From: Candidatus Bathyarchaeota archaeon
GTDB taxonomy: Archaea; Thermoproteota; Bathyarchaeia; TCS64
Reading direction: 5' to 3'
DNA length: 18,182 bases
NCBI GenBank assembly: GCA_030613835.1
Contig: JAUWLH010000010.1
Span: 1-18,182 of the forward strand
The notes below the pieces were generated by a model. The model worked only from the letters and a program-made list of their open reading frames with translations, was not told the DNA's origin and made no database searches. Position 1 is the first letter of the stretch, and each line of letters begins with the position of its first letter. The position numbers and the translations under genes are program-made. Shown here piece by piece: positions 1-6,958 of this stretch.

Positions 1-1
1 G

Positions 2-433
2 GCCATCAAGCACTATATGGGAGTTCCAAGCGACAAGCTCACCGCGGGCCTAGGATACAGGGCGCATCGAACCGTCGGTGATGGCGGGATGGGCACACTG
101 ATGGCCCAGACGCGTGTCCCTACGCTTAACATCATTGACGCAATCTACATCAATGCCATCCCCAAGGATGGCCCAAAGACGCCTTACAGTCACGCCACCG
201 AGATAAACATCATAGTGGCCTCAACTGACCCCGTGGCCATAGACTACTGGGCATCAAAGAACATCTTATGTGTCGTGAGCGAGGAGAACGGCGACGACAC
301 CTCAACGATGGACCCTGACAACACAGCTGAGAAGGAATTCGGGTACTGGCTCAGAGCATCAATGGACGAGCTCAACGCCGAGGGCTGGGGCTTCACGCTC
401 GATCCATCAAGGATTACGGTGTATGTGAACTAG
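2..433 (+). CDS. DUF362 family protein, C-terminal part
   Basis: The reading frame is open to the left edge, so only the last 143 or so codons are present and the true start lies outside the window. The segment with NIIDAIYIN followed by ASTDPVAIDYWASKNIL matches the C-terminal half of the DUF362 domain (PF04015), where the StDPVAiD stretch is the best conserved part. DUF362 proteins are often found fused to, or near, ferredoxin-like modules, and their biochemical role is poorly defined; no Cys-rich ferredoxin motif is seen in this fragment. The stop TAG is at 431-433, 48 bp before the next gene on the same strand. The family call is from recalled motif similarity. What the protein does cannot be said from this piece. 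Confidence 0.75.
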   Translation, partial: AIKHYMGVPSDKLTAGLGYRAHRTVGDGGMGTLMAQTRVPTLNIIDAIYINAIPKDGPKTPYSHATEINIIVASTDPVAIDYWASKNILCVVSEENGDDTSTMDPDNTAEKEFGYWLRASMDELNAEGWGFTLDPSRITVYVN

Positions 434-481
434 CCAGAAAACACTCATATTCCCGAGGCAGGATCACAATCTGTCTCAACT

Positions 482-1102
482 TTGATTTCCTCTCTTATTA
501 TCCTCGCCTCTTTGGCTGTCTTCTGGGGCGTGAGTCTCCAGAACGTTCTTCGTAACCGAGGAACCAAGGCGAGCCGTAACGCCGGGAAGAATCCGTTGAG
601 CCCATCTTTCACGATCGCCCTCGTGGGGACCCTTGCTCTGTTCGCGGAGTCCCTCGTTTATGTGTATCTCGATTTAATTGGTACCAATTCAAGGGTCCTC
701 GGCTCACTTTTCACTCCCTCAGCCACCCTCCAGTTAATTGGTACCAATACCTACGCCCTCGGGGCGCTCTTCCACGCATGGAGCGTTGTCGTCAGAGGCA
801 TGTACGCCGTCTCGTGGGCGATGTCCTCTGATCACAGATTAATTAGGGACCCACCTTACAGCATCGTCAGACACCCCTCGTACCTCGGCTACATGCTGAT
901 GATCGTTGGGTTGACGTTGATATGGGGCAACGCAGTCACCCTCGTTTCCTGGATCGCAATCCCCGGTTACTACTTCGTATCCTTATACGAGGAGTCCATG
1001 TTGCTGGAACAGTTTGGGGAAGAATACCGGCGATACATGAACGATGTTGGTGCATTTATTCCAAGGATCGCAGGGCCTCGGGAAGCTCCAGAAGAGAAGT
1101 GA
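482..1102 (+). CDS. ICMT/PEMT-like integral membrane methyltransferase
   Basis: A 206-residue hydrophobic protein. The C-terminal half has the signature of the isoprenylcysteine carboxyl methyltransferase / phospholipid methyltransferase superfamily: MYAVSWAM, then PYSIVRHPSYLGYMLM (the RHPxYxG motif that binds S-adenosylmethionine), a hydrophobic span, then EESMLLEQFGEEYRRYM. It probably methylates a lipid-like or prenylated substrate at the membrane; the substrate is unknown. Several transmembrane segments are evident (about residues 1-20, 45-70, 85-110, 130-165). The start is TTG, with a weak TATA-like CTCATATTCCC about 30 nt upstream and no Shine-Dalgarno sequence, which fits a leaderless mRNA. 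The 3' end overlaps the convergent HAD gene by 47 bp. An internal 20-codon repeat is described separately. Confidence 0.75.
   Translation: MISSLIILASLAVFWGVSLQNVLRNRGTKASRNAGKNPLSPSFTIALVGTLALFAESLVYVYLDLIGTNSRVLGSLFTPSATLQLIGTNTYALGALFHAWSVVVRGMYAVSWAMSSDHRLIRDPPYSIVRHPSYLGYMLMIVGLTLIWGNAVTLVSWIAIPGYYFVSLYEESMLLEQFGEEYRRYMNDVGAFIPRIAGPREAPEEK
674..748 (+). repeat. Direct repeat of a palindromic 15-mer inside the methyltransferase gene
   Basis: TTAATTGGTACCAAT occurs at 674-688 and again, identically, at 734-748, exactly 60 bp (20 codons) apart. Each copy contains the perfect palindrome ATTGGTACCAAT (14 bp, AATTGGTACCAATT, in the first copy). The protein shows a matching weak repeat, LIGTNSRVLGSLF followed by LIGTNTYALGALF, so a 20-residue duplication within a membrane segment is the simplest explanation. 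Confidence 0.7.
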
Positions 1103-1775
1103 TGACCCCATCAGGCTCGTAGCCATCGACGTGTGGCTGCTCCTTGGTCTTGACCCAGATGGCCCTCATACCCGCCCTCTTGGCTCCAACAATATCTCCT
1201 TTCATGCTATCCCCGACATGCACCGAGTCCTCCGGGGCGGCCTTCAACGCTTCAGTGGCTGCATGATACAGCTTCACGTTGGGCTTGACCCACTTCACCT
1301 CGTCGCTGAAGGAAAGCACCTCAAAATAGTCGATTATCCCGTACTCCTTCAGCACCCGCCTCACGAGCCTACCGGGGCTCACACCAGTGACGCTCACGAG
1401 GCCGACCCTGTATCTCTTCGTGTAATCAAGGGCCTCAAAGACGCCTTCCTTAAGCTCAGGCGGGGCACATAGAAACGAGTTCTCGTACATCGGTACCAAT
1501 TCATTGAGGACACTCTCGTCCTTGACCTCAAGAAGCCTCAGAACCTCGCCGACTATCTCAGCGGTCTCGACGTGCCTGTGGTTCTCGGCCCTGATCACCC
1601 TCCCGCTGAACCGGAAACCACCTAGGTAAGCGTTCTCTACAGCAGGATAATCAAAGGAGTACCCGAAATCACTTAGCGTCTTCTTCAACGCGGGTAACCT
1701 GAACTCTCCATAGTTACGATTATGCACCAACGTATTCCAGAGGTCATAGGTCACTGCCTTGATGCGCATACCCAT
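1056..1775 (-). CDS. HAD-superfamily hydrolase (subfamily IA-like)
   Basis: A 239-residue soluble protein with HAD motifs in order: motif I around D11 (YDLWNTL), motif II Ser/Thr in SVTG (128-131), motif III Lys in KWVKPN (161-166), and motif IV GDSMKGDIVGAKRAGM (D189, D194). A helical cap of about residues 20-105 lies between motifs I and II, as in subfamily I (phosphatases, phosphoglycolate phosphatase, haloacid dehalogenase). The usual second Asp of motif I is Trp13, so the standard acid/base residue is missing; substrate and reaction are uncertain. The ATG at 1775 has a GGAGG ribosome site at 1785-1789 with a 9-nt spacer; Met3 (1769) is an alternative. The TATA-like box lies in the A/T-rich tail of the tRNA-Gly downstream repeat (about 1845-1855), giving a leader of about 50 nt. 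The 3' end overlaps the convergent methyltransferase. Confidence 0.85.
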   Translation of the reverse strand: MGMRIKAVTYDLWNTLVHNRNYGEFRLPALKKTLSDFGYSFDYPAVENAYLGGFRFSGRVIRAENHRHVETAEIVGEVLRLLEVKDESVLNELVPMYENSFLCAPPELKEGVFEALDYTKRYRVGLVSVTGVSPGRLVRRVLKEYGIIDYFEVLSFSDEVKWVKPNVKLYHAATEALKAAPEDSVHVGDSMKGDIVGAKRAGMRAIWVKTKEQPHVDGYEPDGVITSLLELPEALRSLE

Positions 1776-1846
1776 ACCCCTGAACCTCCATGATATAACT
1801 CATGGGCTCGAAACCCTTTTTGAAGGGCATGAAGCACAGGAACATA

Positions 1847-1898
1847 AAATATTTTTTTTCGCTTATGACCAGTGACGGGAACCAAAGAAGCCGTTTTA
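1847..1898 (-). repeat. tRNA-tail repeat, copy B (downstream of tRNA-Gly)
   Basis: Read on the minus strand, 1898 down to 1861 is a 38-bp sequence identical to 11463-11500 on the plus strand. One extra G follows at 1860, then A8-TATTT, again identical to the other copy. It begins about 18 nt after the encoded CCA of tRNA-Gly. No convincing long hairpin or box C/D motifs were found. Its A/T-rich end (about 1843-1859) probably also supplies the TATA box of the HAD gene. Confidence 0.85.
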
Positions 1899-1916
1899 GC
1901 GTTTGTTTTTAAGAAG

Positions 1917-1990
1917 TGGTGCGTCCGCCGGGACTCGAACCCGGGTCATTAGCTTGGAAGGCTAATATTCTACCACTATACCACGAACGC
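1917..1990 (-). tRNA. tRNA-Gly (anticodon UCC)
   Basis: The minus strand folds as a cloverleaf. The acceptor strands GCGTTCG (1990-1984) and CGGACGC (1927-1921) pair with one G-U. The anticodon stem TTAGC/GCTAA encloses the loop CTTCCAA, giving anticodon UCC with U33 before it and A37 after it. The T-arm has the GGTTCGAGTCC pattern. The discriminator base is A (1920), and CCA is encoded in the DNA (1919-1917). No intron. A TATA-like TTTTATCC on the minus strand (about 2016-2023) is centred 30 nt upstream of the mature 5' end, directly after the stop of the upstream gene. Confidence 0.96.
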
Positions 1991-2027
1991 AGCGAAACAA
2001 ACAGAATGTGGAACAGGATAAAAGGGT

Positions 2028-2504
2028 TTACTCTACCACGGGAACCATAATCTCAGTCCGCCAGGTCTCCGGGTTGTCCTCGTCGATTAACGAGCCATAG
2101 CTCAGGTTAAACTCGTCGGGCTGGTAAACCGCCTCAAGGCTGCACACCTCGGAGCTAGGCTTCAGTCCTTGCTGTTCGATGTACTCGTAGAGCTTCTCGT
2201 AGTAGAACTCGATGGGGTTGTACGTCCCGCTGAAGACAATGAAGGCGACCCGGATCTCGGGCATCTGCTTGGTATTCAGACCATCAACATCCACATCAAC
2301 GGGGATCAGCACCTCCTTCCTGCACCCCGGGGCATCCTTCGGATCGTAGAACAGAATAATCGTGGGGTCATGGGGCCTGGCGCCCGCCTTGTAGACCTCA
2401 CCGCTGAACTTGGCACACTCAAGGACATCATCGGAGCCCGGCGGCAGAACCTTGTAAGCCACAAGCTCTTTCATGGTCGTCTTTATGGCTGTTTTATCGA
2501 TCAT
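2028..2504 (-). CDS. GyrI-like / AraC effector-binding domain protein
   Basis: About 158 residues. The C-terminal half (PEIRVAFIVFSGTYNPIEFYYEKLYEYIEQQGL, then a Tyr-rich segment and WRTEIMVPV) resembles the GyrI-like small-molecule-binding fold, also found as the effector domain of AraC/MerR-type regulators, which binds hydrophobic or drug-like ligands. There is no DNA-binding domain, so this is a stand-alone ligand-binding module. I chose ATG 2504 because a TATA-like CATTATTAAC lies about 28 nt upstream, the distance seen for most genes here. A GTG at 2519 would add five residues but lies only about 13 nt from that box. The gene is downstream of taw1 on the same strand, with a 34-bp gap. 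The role is unknown; the fold call is from remembered similarity. Confidence 0.6.
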   Translation of the reverse strand: MIDKTAIKTTMKELVAYKVLPPGSDDVLECAKFSGEVYKAGARPHDPTIILFYDPKDAPGCRKEVLIPVDVDVDGLNTKQMPEIRVAFIVFSGTYNPIEFYYEKLYEYIEQQGLKPSSEVCSLEAVYQPDEFNLSYGSLIDEDNPETWRTEIMVPVVE

Positions 2505-2538
2505 GTTGAACCCATACACAAACCGCCGTTAATAATGG

Positions 2539-3501
2539 TTAGTATAGCTTGATGGGCTTCTCACGGCGGCTCAGGAGCACAATGTTACTGGGCTCATGCT
2601 CGTCGATGACGCTGTAGCTCGACGCCTCCGCTATCTCCGCCGCGAACCCCTGAATCTCGTGGAACCAAGCCATCTCATTGTAGCTGAAACGCGCCCTGGC
2701 ACCGCCCACGCTCATGGCCGCCTTAGGCTCCATGTACGTCGCGTTGCTTAACTCCGCCAGCTTGCCGTAGCCCGCGGCGTTATGCATGTTCAGCTTCGGG
2801 ACAAGAGTGTGTCTCAGAACCGTGGGGCAGCTGAAGCTGTTCAGTAGCTCAAGGGTCTCCAGAACCTTGTCCCACGCATTGGGGATCATTGGCCTGCACG
2901 TCCTCAAGTAGGTCTCCCTGTCCGGGGCGCAGAGGCTGATGTACAGCTGCGTCGGCTCTGAGCTCAGCTCAGAGAGGACCTCTGGAGCGGTCCCGTTGGT
3001 TACGATGAACACCGACTTGAAGCCACGCGACATGTACGCTTCCACCAACTCACCTATCCTCGGGTAAAGGGTCGGCTCCCCCTCCAGGCTGATGGCGGCG
3101 TGGACCGGATCGCATGCCTCCTTCCACATCTCCCTGTTCACGTTCGGGTTACCGCCGAAGCCGGACATCTGCTTCCTGTGGACCTCGATGCAGCCGTCGA
3201 TGATGCTCTCAGGGTCCTCAGGGTTCACTATGGGCCGCGTCTGCTCCCAGCCCACTCCCAATGTCTCAGGTGTAGCCCTCCAGCAGAAGAGGCAGCTCTG
3301 GGTGCAGTGTCCTACGCTGGGGGTCATCTGCAAGCATCGGTGCGTGGGTATCCCGTAGAACCTGTTCTTGTAGCAGTTCTCCTCCCCCATGGTGTTCAGG
3401 CTCCTGCTCTGCCAGTGGCAGGTCTTCACTGCGCTGTGGCTGCCCACTAACCCGTACTTTTGTTTGGTGTACAAGGAGCGCAGCTCATCGGGGAGACTCA
3501 T
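2539..3501 (-). CDS. taw1: tRNA 4-demethylwyosine synthase (Taw1/TYW1), radical SAM
   Basis: A 320-residue enzyme. In archaea Taw1 condenses N1-methylguanosine-37 of tRNA-Phe with pyruvate to build the tricyclic 4-demethylwyosine. The radical SAM triad is C66-x3-C70-x2-C73 (HCTQSCLFCW), and the second cluster's ligands are expected at C28, C43 and C56, all present in the expected N-terminal block (CHWQSRSL; ENCYKNRFYGI; HRCLQMTPS). Further family marks are ISLEGEPTLYP, VTNGT and the C-terminal MEPKAAMSVGGARAR. Length is usual for archaeal Taw1, without the flavodoxin domain of eukaryotic TYW1. The ATG at 3501 has no good ribosome site; a TATA-like TTGATATCT about 29 nt upstream suggests a leaderless transcript. 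It is divergent from the pyrophosphatase-like gene with only 39 bp between the start codons. Confidence 0.95.
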   Translation of the reverse strand: MSLPDELRSLYTKQKYGLVGSHSAVKTCHWQSRSLNTMGEENCYKNRFYGIPTHRCLQMTPSVGHCTQSCLFCWRATPETLGVGWEQTRPIVNPEDPESIIDGCIEVHRKQMSGFGGNPNVNREMWKEACDPVHAAISLEGEPTLYPRIGELVEAYMSRGFKSVFIVTNGTAPEVLSELSSEPTQLYISLCAPDRETYLRTCRPMIPNAWDKVLETLELLNSFSCPTVLRHTLVPKLNMHNAAGYGKLAELSNATYMEPKAAMSVGGARARFSYNEMAWFHEIQGFAAEIAEASSYSVIDEHEPSNIVLLSRREKPIKLY

Positions 3502-3540
3502 GGTGAGAAAATTATGTAAAGGTGAGATATCAATGAGACT
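3502..3540. promoter_or_regulatory. 39-bp divergent promoter between taw1 and the pyrophosphatase-like gene
   Basis: The whole intergenic space is 39 bp. On the plus strand AAATTATGTAA (about 3508-3518) is centred about 27 nt before ATG 3541. On the minus strand TTGATATCT (about 3525-3534) is centred about 29 nt before ATG 3501. Each promoter therefore lies within the other's initiation region, so simultaneous firing in both directions is likely to interfere. A plus-strand GGTGAG (3521-3526) is discussed under rejected items. Confidence 0.5.
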
Positions 3541-3888
3541 ATGAAAACAATGGATTTCTGGGAAACCCTAGACGCGCTCGTCGGAAAACACGTGCTGGTA
3601 ATCGACAGACCCAGAGGATCACCCCATCCGAAATTCCCTGAGTCGATATACCCCCTGGATTATGGCTACCTCGACGATACAAGCGGCGGGGACGGGTCTG
3701 GAATTGATGTTTGGCGAGGAAGCCTCCACGAAACCACGGTCGTAGGAGCCGTATTCACGGTGGATCCGCTAAAAGCTGAGACCGAGACAAAGATCTTGGT
3801 CGGTTGTACCGACGAGGAGATAGAGTCCGTGTCGCGTTACCACAACACGTTCTTGCAGAGAGGGTTGCTGGTAAAAAGAACGGGCTAG
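3541..3888 (+). CDS. Short, divergent inorganic-pyrophosphatase-like protein
   Basis: 115 residues resembling family I soluble inorganic pyrophosphatase but much shorter than the usual 170 or so. Visible marks are YPLDYGY (37-43, the conserved Tyr pair), a metal-binding region D51-G-S-G-I-D56 in place of the usual DGDPVD, and D75...ETKIL (75-86) where the family has a second Asp cluster and Lys. One of the three clustered Asp residues is Ser53, and the second of the later Asp positions appears to be Glu82. Metal binding and pyrophosphate hydrolysis are therefore uncertain; I recall similar short proteins in bacteria being annotated as pyrophosphatases. A TATA-like box at -27 favours ATG 3541 (leaderless), with Met4 as an alternative. 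The stop codon shares CTAG with that of the convergent M32 gene. Confidence 0.65.
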   Translation: MKTMDFWETLDALVGKHVLVIDRPRGSPHPKFPESIYPLDYGYLDDTSGGDGSGIDVWRGSLHETTVVGAVFTVDPLKAETETKILVGCTDEEIESVSRYHNTFLQRGLLVKRTG

Positions 3889-5411
3889 TACCCGTAGATC
3901 GTCTGGAACTTTTTCTCCAGGTAGTCTATGAAAGGCTTCACGACCAGCTTTGAGCCCGTCACGTGCTCCACAAGATCCTCGGGGTCGTAGAGGTTGCCGT
4001 ACTTGTACACGTTCTCCCTGAGCCAGTCCTTTGTCTCCCTGAAGCTTCCGGTGGCTATATGTTTCTTCCACTCGGGCAGGTCCTTCTCAAGCTTTGTCAA
4101 CCAGACCCCGTCGTAGATATTGCCGAGCGCGTAGCTTGGGAAGTACCCGAAGAGACCCGCAGCCCAGTGAGTGTCCTGCATGACGCCCTCGCTGTCGTCC
4201 TTGATCTCGACGCCCAGGTAGTCCTCGTATTTCTGGTTCCAGACCTGGGGGAGCTCTGAGACCTCCAGGTCCCCGTTGAACAGGTCCCTCTCTATCTCGA
4301 AGCGGATGATGATATGCATGCCATAGGTCACCTCATCGGCCTCGATCCTGATCTTGCTCGGGGTAACGTAGTTGGCCGCCTTGAGCATGTGGTCATCAGT
4401 GATATCCTTGAACCTGTCTCCGGTCAGCTCCCGTAGCCTCGGCATGTAATAGGTCCAGAACTCGGGGCTCCTGCCCACCATGTTCTCGATGAACCTGCTC
4501 ATGGACTCGTGTACCCCGTAGCTGGTGCTGATTCCTACGGATGTGTACATCCACTCCATCGGTAGTCCTTGCTCGTACAGGGCATGTCCTCCCTCGTGGA
4601 GGATGCTGTATATGCTGCTGATGAACCTGTTCTCGTGGTAGTGGGTCGTGATCCTGACGTCAGTGTAGTAACCCGTGGTGAAGGGGTGCTCCGTGGTATC
4701 GATCCTGCCGCCAGCCATCTCGGATTTGATGTCGTAGAGCATAAACTCTGCCATATCCTCCCCTATCTTGACCTGTATCTCCTCGGGAACCCGCCTCTCA
4801 AGGAAATCAACGCTTGGCTGATCCTGCTCCATGACCTTCTTCATGCCGTGGATGAGCCCCTTCTTCATCTCATCGAAGATGCGGGTGATATTAACTGCGG
4901 TCATCTTCGGCTCAAAGTTATCGATCAGTGCATCATAGGGCTTCTTCGCGCCCTTGATCTCCATCAAGAGCGTCGCCTCCTTCTCCTTTAACGCCTTGAT
5001 TTTCTCCAACTCGGGCTCGAATAGCTTCCAGTTCTTCTCGGCTTTTGCCCGCTTCCAGATGTTAACTCCTATCGTCTGCTGCTTGGCTATCTCCACAACG
5101 AGCTCCTCGGGAAGCTTCGTGGCCTCATCGTAGGCTTTCCTTGCGAGGTACACGTTCCTCTTCTGGACGTTGTCAAGTGAATCATAGTCCTTATGCTTCT
5201 CGATGGACTCGATTAAACTACCTGATTTTGGGCTTGTCAACATCTGGTGCGCTACCTTCTGAATCCAGGCCAGCTGCTCGCTCTTTAAGCCGACTCCCCT
5301 CGGCGGCATCTTAGTCTCCATGTCCCACTGAAGTATAGATCCCGCGCTACTAACTATCGCAAGTTCCTTGCTCTGATCGAGCAATCTTCCGTAATCCCTT
5401 GTAAGCGTCAT
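3885..5411 (-). CDS. M32 family carboxypeptidase (carboxypeptidase Taq type)
   Basis: A cytosolic zinc metallocarboxypeptidase that trims residues from peptide C-termini. In the longer reading of the frame (ATG 5438, 517 aa) the HExxH motif is H281-E-G-G-H285 (SILHEGGHALYEQG), and the third ligand is E311 in YGVHESMSRF. HPFTTGYYTDVRITTHY just upstream is the conserved HPF block of M32. The N-terminal ILQWDMETKMPPRG is also typical. I prefer ATG 5411 (508 aa, the usual family length), because ATG 5438 lies inside a perfect operator-like dyad and residues 1-9 of the long form add nothing recognisable. It is downstream of the cupin on the same strand but separated by 77 bp containing its own promoter-like region. 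It converges with the pyrophosphatase-like gene, the two stops sharing CTAG. Confidence 0.93.
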   Translation of the reverse strand: MTLTRDYGRLLDQSKELAIVSSAGSILQWDMETKMPPRGVGLKSEQLAWIQKVAHQMLTSPKSGSLIESIEKHKDYDSLDNVQKRNVYLARKAYDEATKLPEELVVEIAKQQTIGVNIWKRAKAEKNWKLFEPELEKIKALKEKEATLLMEIKGAKKPYDALIDNFEPKMTAVNITRIFDEMKKGLIHGMKKVMEQDQPSVDFLERRVPEEIQVKIGEDMAEFMLYDIKSEMAGGRIDTTEHPFTTGYYTDVRITTHYHENRFISSIYSILHEGGHALYEQGLPMEWMYTSVGISTSYGVHESMSRFIENMVGRSPEFWTYYMPRLRELTGDRFKDITDDHMLKAANYVTPSKIRIEADEVTYGMHIIIRFEIERDLFNGDLEVSELPQVWNQKYEDYLGVEIKDDSEGVMQDTHWAAGLFGYFPSYALGNIYDGVWLTKLEKDLPEWKKHIATGSFRETKDWLRENVYKYGNLYDPEDLVEHVTGSKLVVKPFIDYLEKKFQTIYGY

Positions 5412-5428
5412 AATTAACAGTAAAACTG

Positions 5429-5444
5429 TGCCTGACATCAGGCA
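5429..5444. promoter_or_regulatory. Perfect 16-bp dyad, candidate operator of the M32 gene
   Basis: TGCCTGACATCAGGCA has two perfect 7-bp arms around a 2-bp centre. It lies 18-33 bp upstream of ATG 5411, directly downstream of a TATA-like CATTAATG (minus strand, about 5443-5450), where a bound repressor would block initiation. Function is inferred from position and symmetry only. Confidence 0.5.
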
Positions 5445-5465
5445 TTAATGTTTCTAAAAACGTTC

Positions 5466-5481
5466 ATGTGATATATGTGAT
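5466..5481. repeat. 9-bp-period direct repeat upstream of the M32 promoter
   Basis: ATGTGAT is repeated at 5466-5472 and 5475-5481 with AT between them. It sits between the cupin stop codon (5489) and the M32 promoter region. It could be a regulator site or chance A/T-rich repetition. Confidence 0.35.
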
Positions 5482-5488
5482 CCCTTGG

Positions 5489-5833
5489 CTAGAACATGGG
5501 AGGAGTGAACACGTCGTATATGATGAGCTCCTCCTCTACGTCATATGTCCTGTGCTTCAGTCCCTTTGGAACCACGACGAAGACGCCTGGTTCCAGCGTG
5601 AACTCTCTCCTGTCTTCTATCCACATCGTGGCTCTTCCCTGTAAAACGTAGATTATATCCGCCTCGTCCTGGTGGACATGTTCCTGAATCTCGGATCCAA
5701 CGGAGCAATGGACCACGAAGCAGGTTATATCCGCGTTATCATCCCTTTTCGAGTAAAGGGTTCTCATCCCCACGTTCTCAATGAACGGATGCGCCATCTC
5801 AGGCACAGAATCCAGCCGTCTAACGATGCTCAT
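5489..5833 (-). CDS. Single-domain cupin protein
   Basis: 114 residues forming one small beta-barrel. Cupin motif 1 is GSEIQEHVHQDEADIIYVLQG (about 46-66), with H-x-H and a following acidic residue as metal ligands. Motif 2 is EPGVFVVVPKGLKHRT, with the last His ligand. The ATG is at 5833, 32 bp after the stop of the downstream TrpRS paralog, with no good separate promoter, so it is probably the third gene of a trpS-trpS paralog-cupin transcript. Stand-alone cupins can be sugar or amino-acid-related isomerases, dioxygenases or sensors; the sequence does not say which. Confidence 0.85.
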   Translation of the reverse strand: MSIVRRLDSVPEMAHPFIENVGMRTLYSKRDDNADITCFVVHCSVGSEIQEHVHQDEADIIYVLQGRATMWIEDRREFTLEPGVFVVVPKGLKHRTYDVEEELIIYDVFTPPMF

Positions 5834-5865
5834 GGCAATAATATAGGAGCACGGATGGAAGAGCT

Positions 5866-6942
5866 TTATTCAAGCATTTTCGCAACGCTGCCCTTGATTA
5901 GCTCCCGCCGCCTCTGGTGCCCCACGAGGAAACGATTCACCTTTTTTACCAAGCCCCACTTGCACTCCTCGCACCCGATGCACTTGGATTTGCACGACTC
6001 GTAGATCATGTTCACCTCCTCATCGGACTCCTCTAGAAGCAAGTACCGGTAGAGGAAAATCGGGCAACCATCAGGAACCCCCTTCGTATCAACGTACTGT
6101 ATCTTCTTTTCAACAAGGTCTGGTACGTCCGTCAGATAGATGGCTGTTGATGGAAGCGAGGACGACATCTTGGCGTTCCCCATCAAGCCGGGGAGCATCC
6201 TCCCGTGAACCTGAGCGGGTTTAGGATACCCAAGTTTCAATGCAACATCTCTTGTGATACGCCAGTATGGGTCCTGATCTATTCCCGCCGGGATGAGGCA
6301 TGGTACAGGCTCTCCATTTCTCTCTGACTCCAGGAAACATGGGGCGGACTGGATGGATGGGAAGAACATGATTCCCGTGTTCGCTTCTTCCCTGAACCCA
6401 AATACGGACCTGACAGTGCTGCAGGTGACCCTCCGGGCGATCTTCAACGCAATGGGGTACAGCTTGTCGATGTGCCGCGTGTTTACTATGAACTCCGTTT
6501 TATCCGGGTCAAAGCCCAGCGCCATGAGGTCCAAGGCATTCTGGTAGACCCAGTGCCTAGTAATACTCTCGTCCATGTCATCCCTCAGGAGCATCCTCTC
6601 ATCGTCGGTGAATTGAAAAAGGAGTTTTGATCCAAACTTGTCCTGAAGATGCTTAGTGAACATCCATGGGATCAGGTGCCCCAAGTGGACAGGCCCTGAA
6701 GGGCCTCTTCCTGTGTAGAGTACGAACCTACCGTTCTCCTCGTAGCTGTCAAGAACTAGATCTAGGTCCCTGTGGGAGTAGAACACGCCTCTTCGAAGCA
6801 TAAAATGGAGTCGCCCAGTGTGCCCTCCTATCCTCTCCAGGAGTTCAGGCGTTAACCTAGTGGTTCCGAACCTCTCGACTAGTCTGTCGTAGTCTATCTC
6901 ACCGGTTACTCCCCAAGGAGTGATGACCGAATTATCTTCCAC
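5866..6942 (-). CDS. trpS: Second tryptophanyl-tRNA synthetase (divergent paralog)
   Basis: 358 residues, class I synthetase of the archaeal/eukaryotic TrpRS branch. Present are YTGRGPSGPVHLGH (HIGH-type), QFTDDER, AGIDQDPYWRITRDVA and AKMSSS (KMSKS-type). The residues I know to contact tryptophan in human TrpRS (Tyr of YTGRG, Gln and Glu of QxTDDE, Gln of IDQDP) are all kept, so tryptophan is the likely amino acid. It differs from its neighbour by loss of the GGRDTVEEQRKLGG segment and by a four-Cys cluster C317-x3-C321-x2-C324-x2-C327 where the other has three Cys. The start is GTG at 6942, 16 bp after the neighbour's stop; GAGTGAGGTG overlaps that stop and may serve as a ribosome site. It probably arose by duplication; a different tRNA target, inhibitor resistance or a non-translational role is possible. 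Confidence 0.88.
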   Translation of the reverse strand: MEDNSVITPWGVTGEIDYDRLVERFGTTRLTPELLERIGGHTGRLHFMLRRGVFYSHRDLDLVLDSYEENGRFVLYTGRGPSGPVHLGHLIPWMFTKHLQDKFGSKLLFQFTDDERMLLRDDMDESITRHWVYQNALDLMALGFDPDKTEFIVNTRHIDKLYPIALKIARRVTCSTVRSVFGFREEANTGIMFFPSIQSAPCFLESERNGEPVPCLIPAGIDQDPYWRITRDVALKLGYPKPAQVHGRMLPGLMGNAKMSSSLPSTAIYLTDVPDLVEKKIQYVDTKGVPDGCPIFLYRYLLLEESDEEVNMIYESCKSKCIGCEECKWGLVKKVNRFLVGHQRRRELIKGSVAKMLE

Positions 6943-6958
6943 AATAAAACGTCACACC

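Noticed and set aside
1861..1898. Box C/D or H/ACA guide RNA in the tRNA-tail repeat
   Set aside because: No TGATGA-like and CTGA-like box pair, no ACA box and no stable stem were found on either strand.
1847..1990. Integrated mobile element with tRNA attachment site
   Set aside because: The repeats are inverted, lie outside the tRNA 3' end, and no integrase, plasmid or viral gene is present between them.
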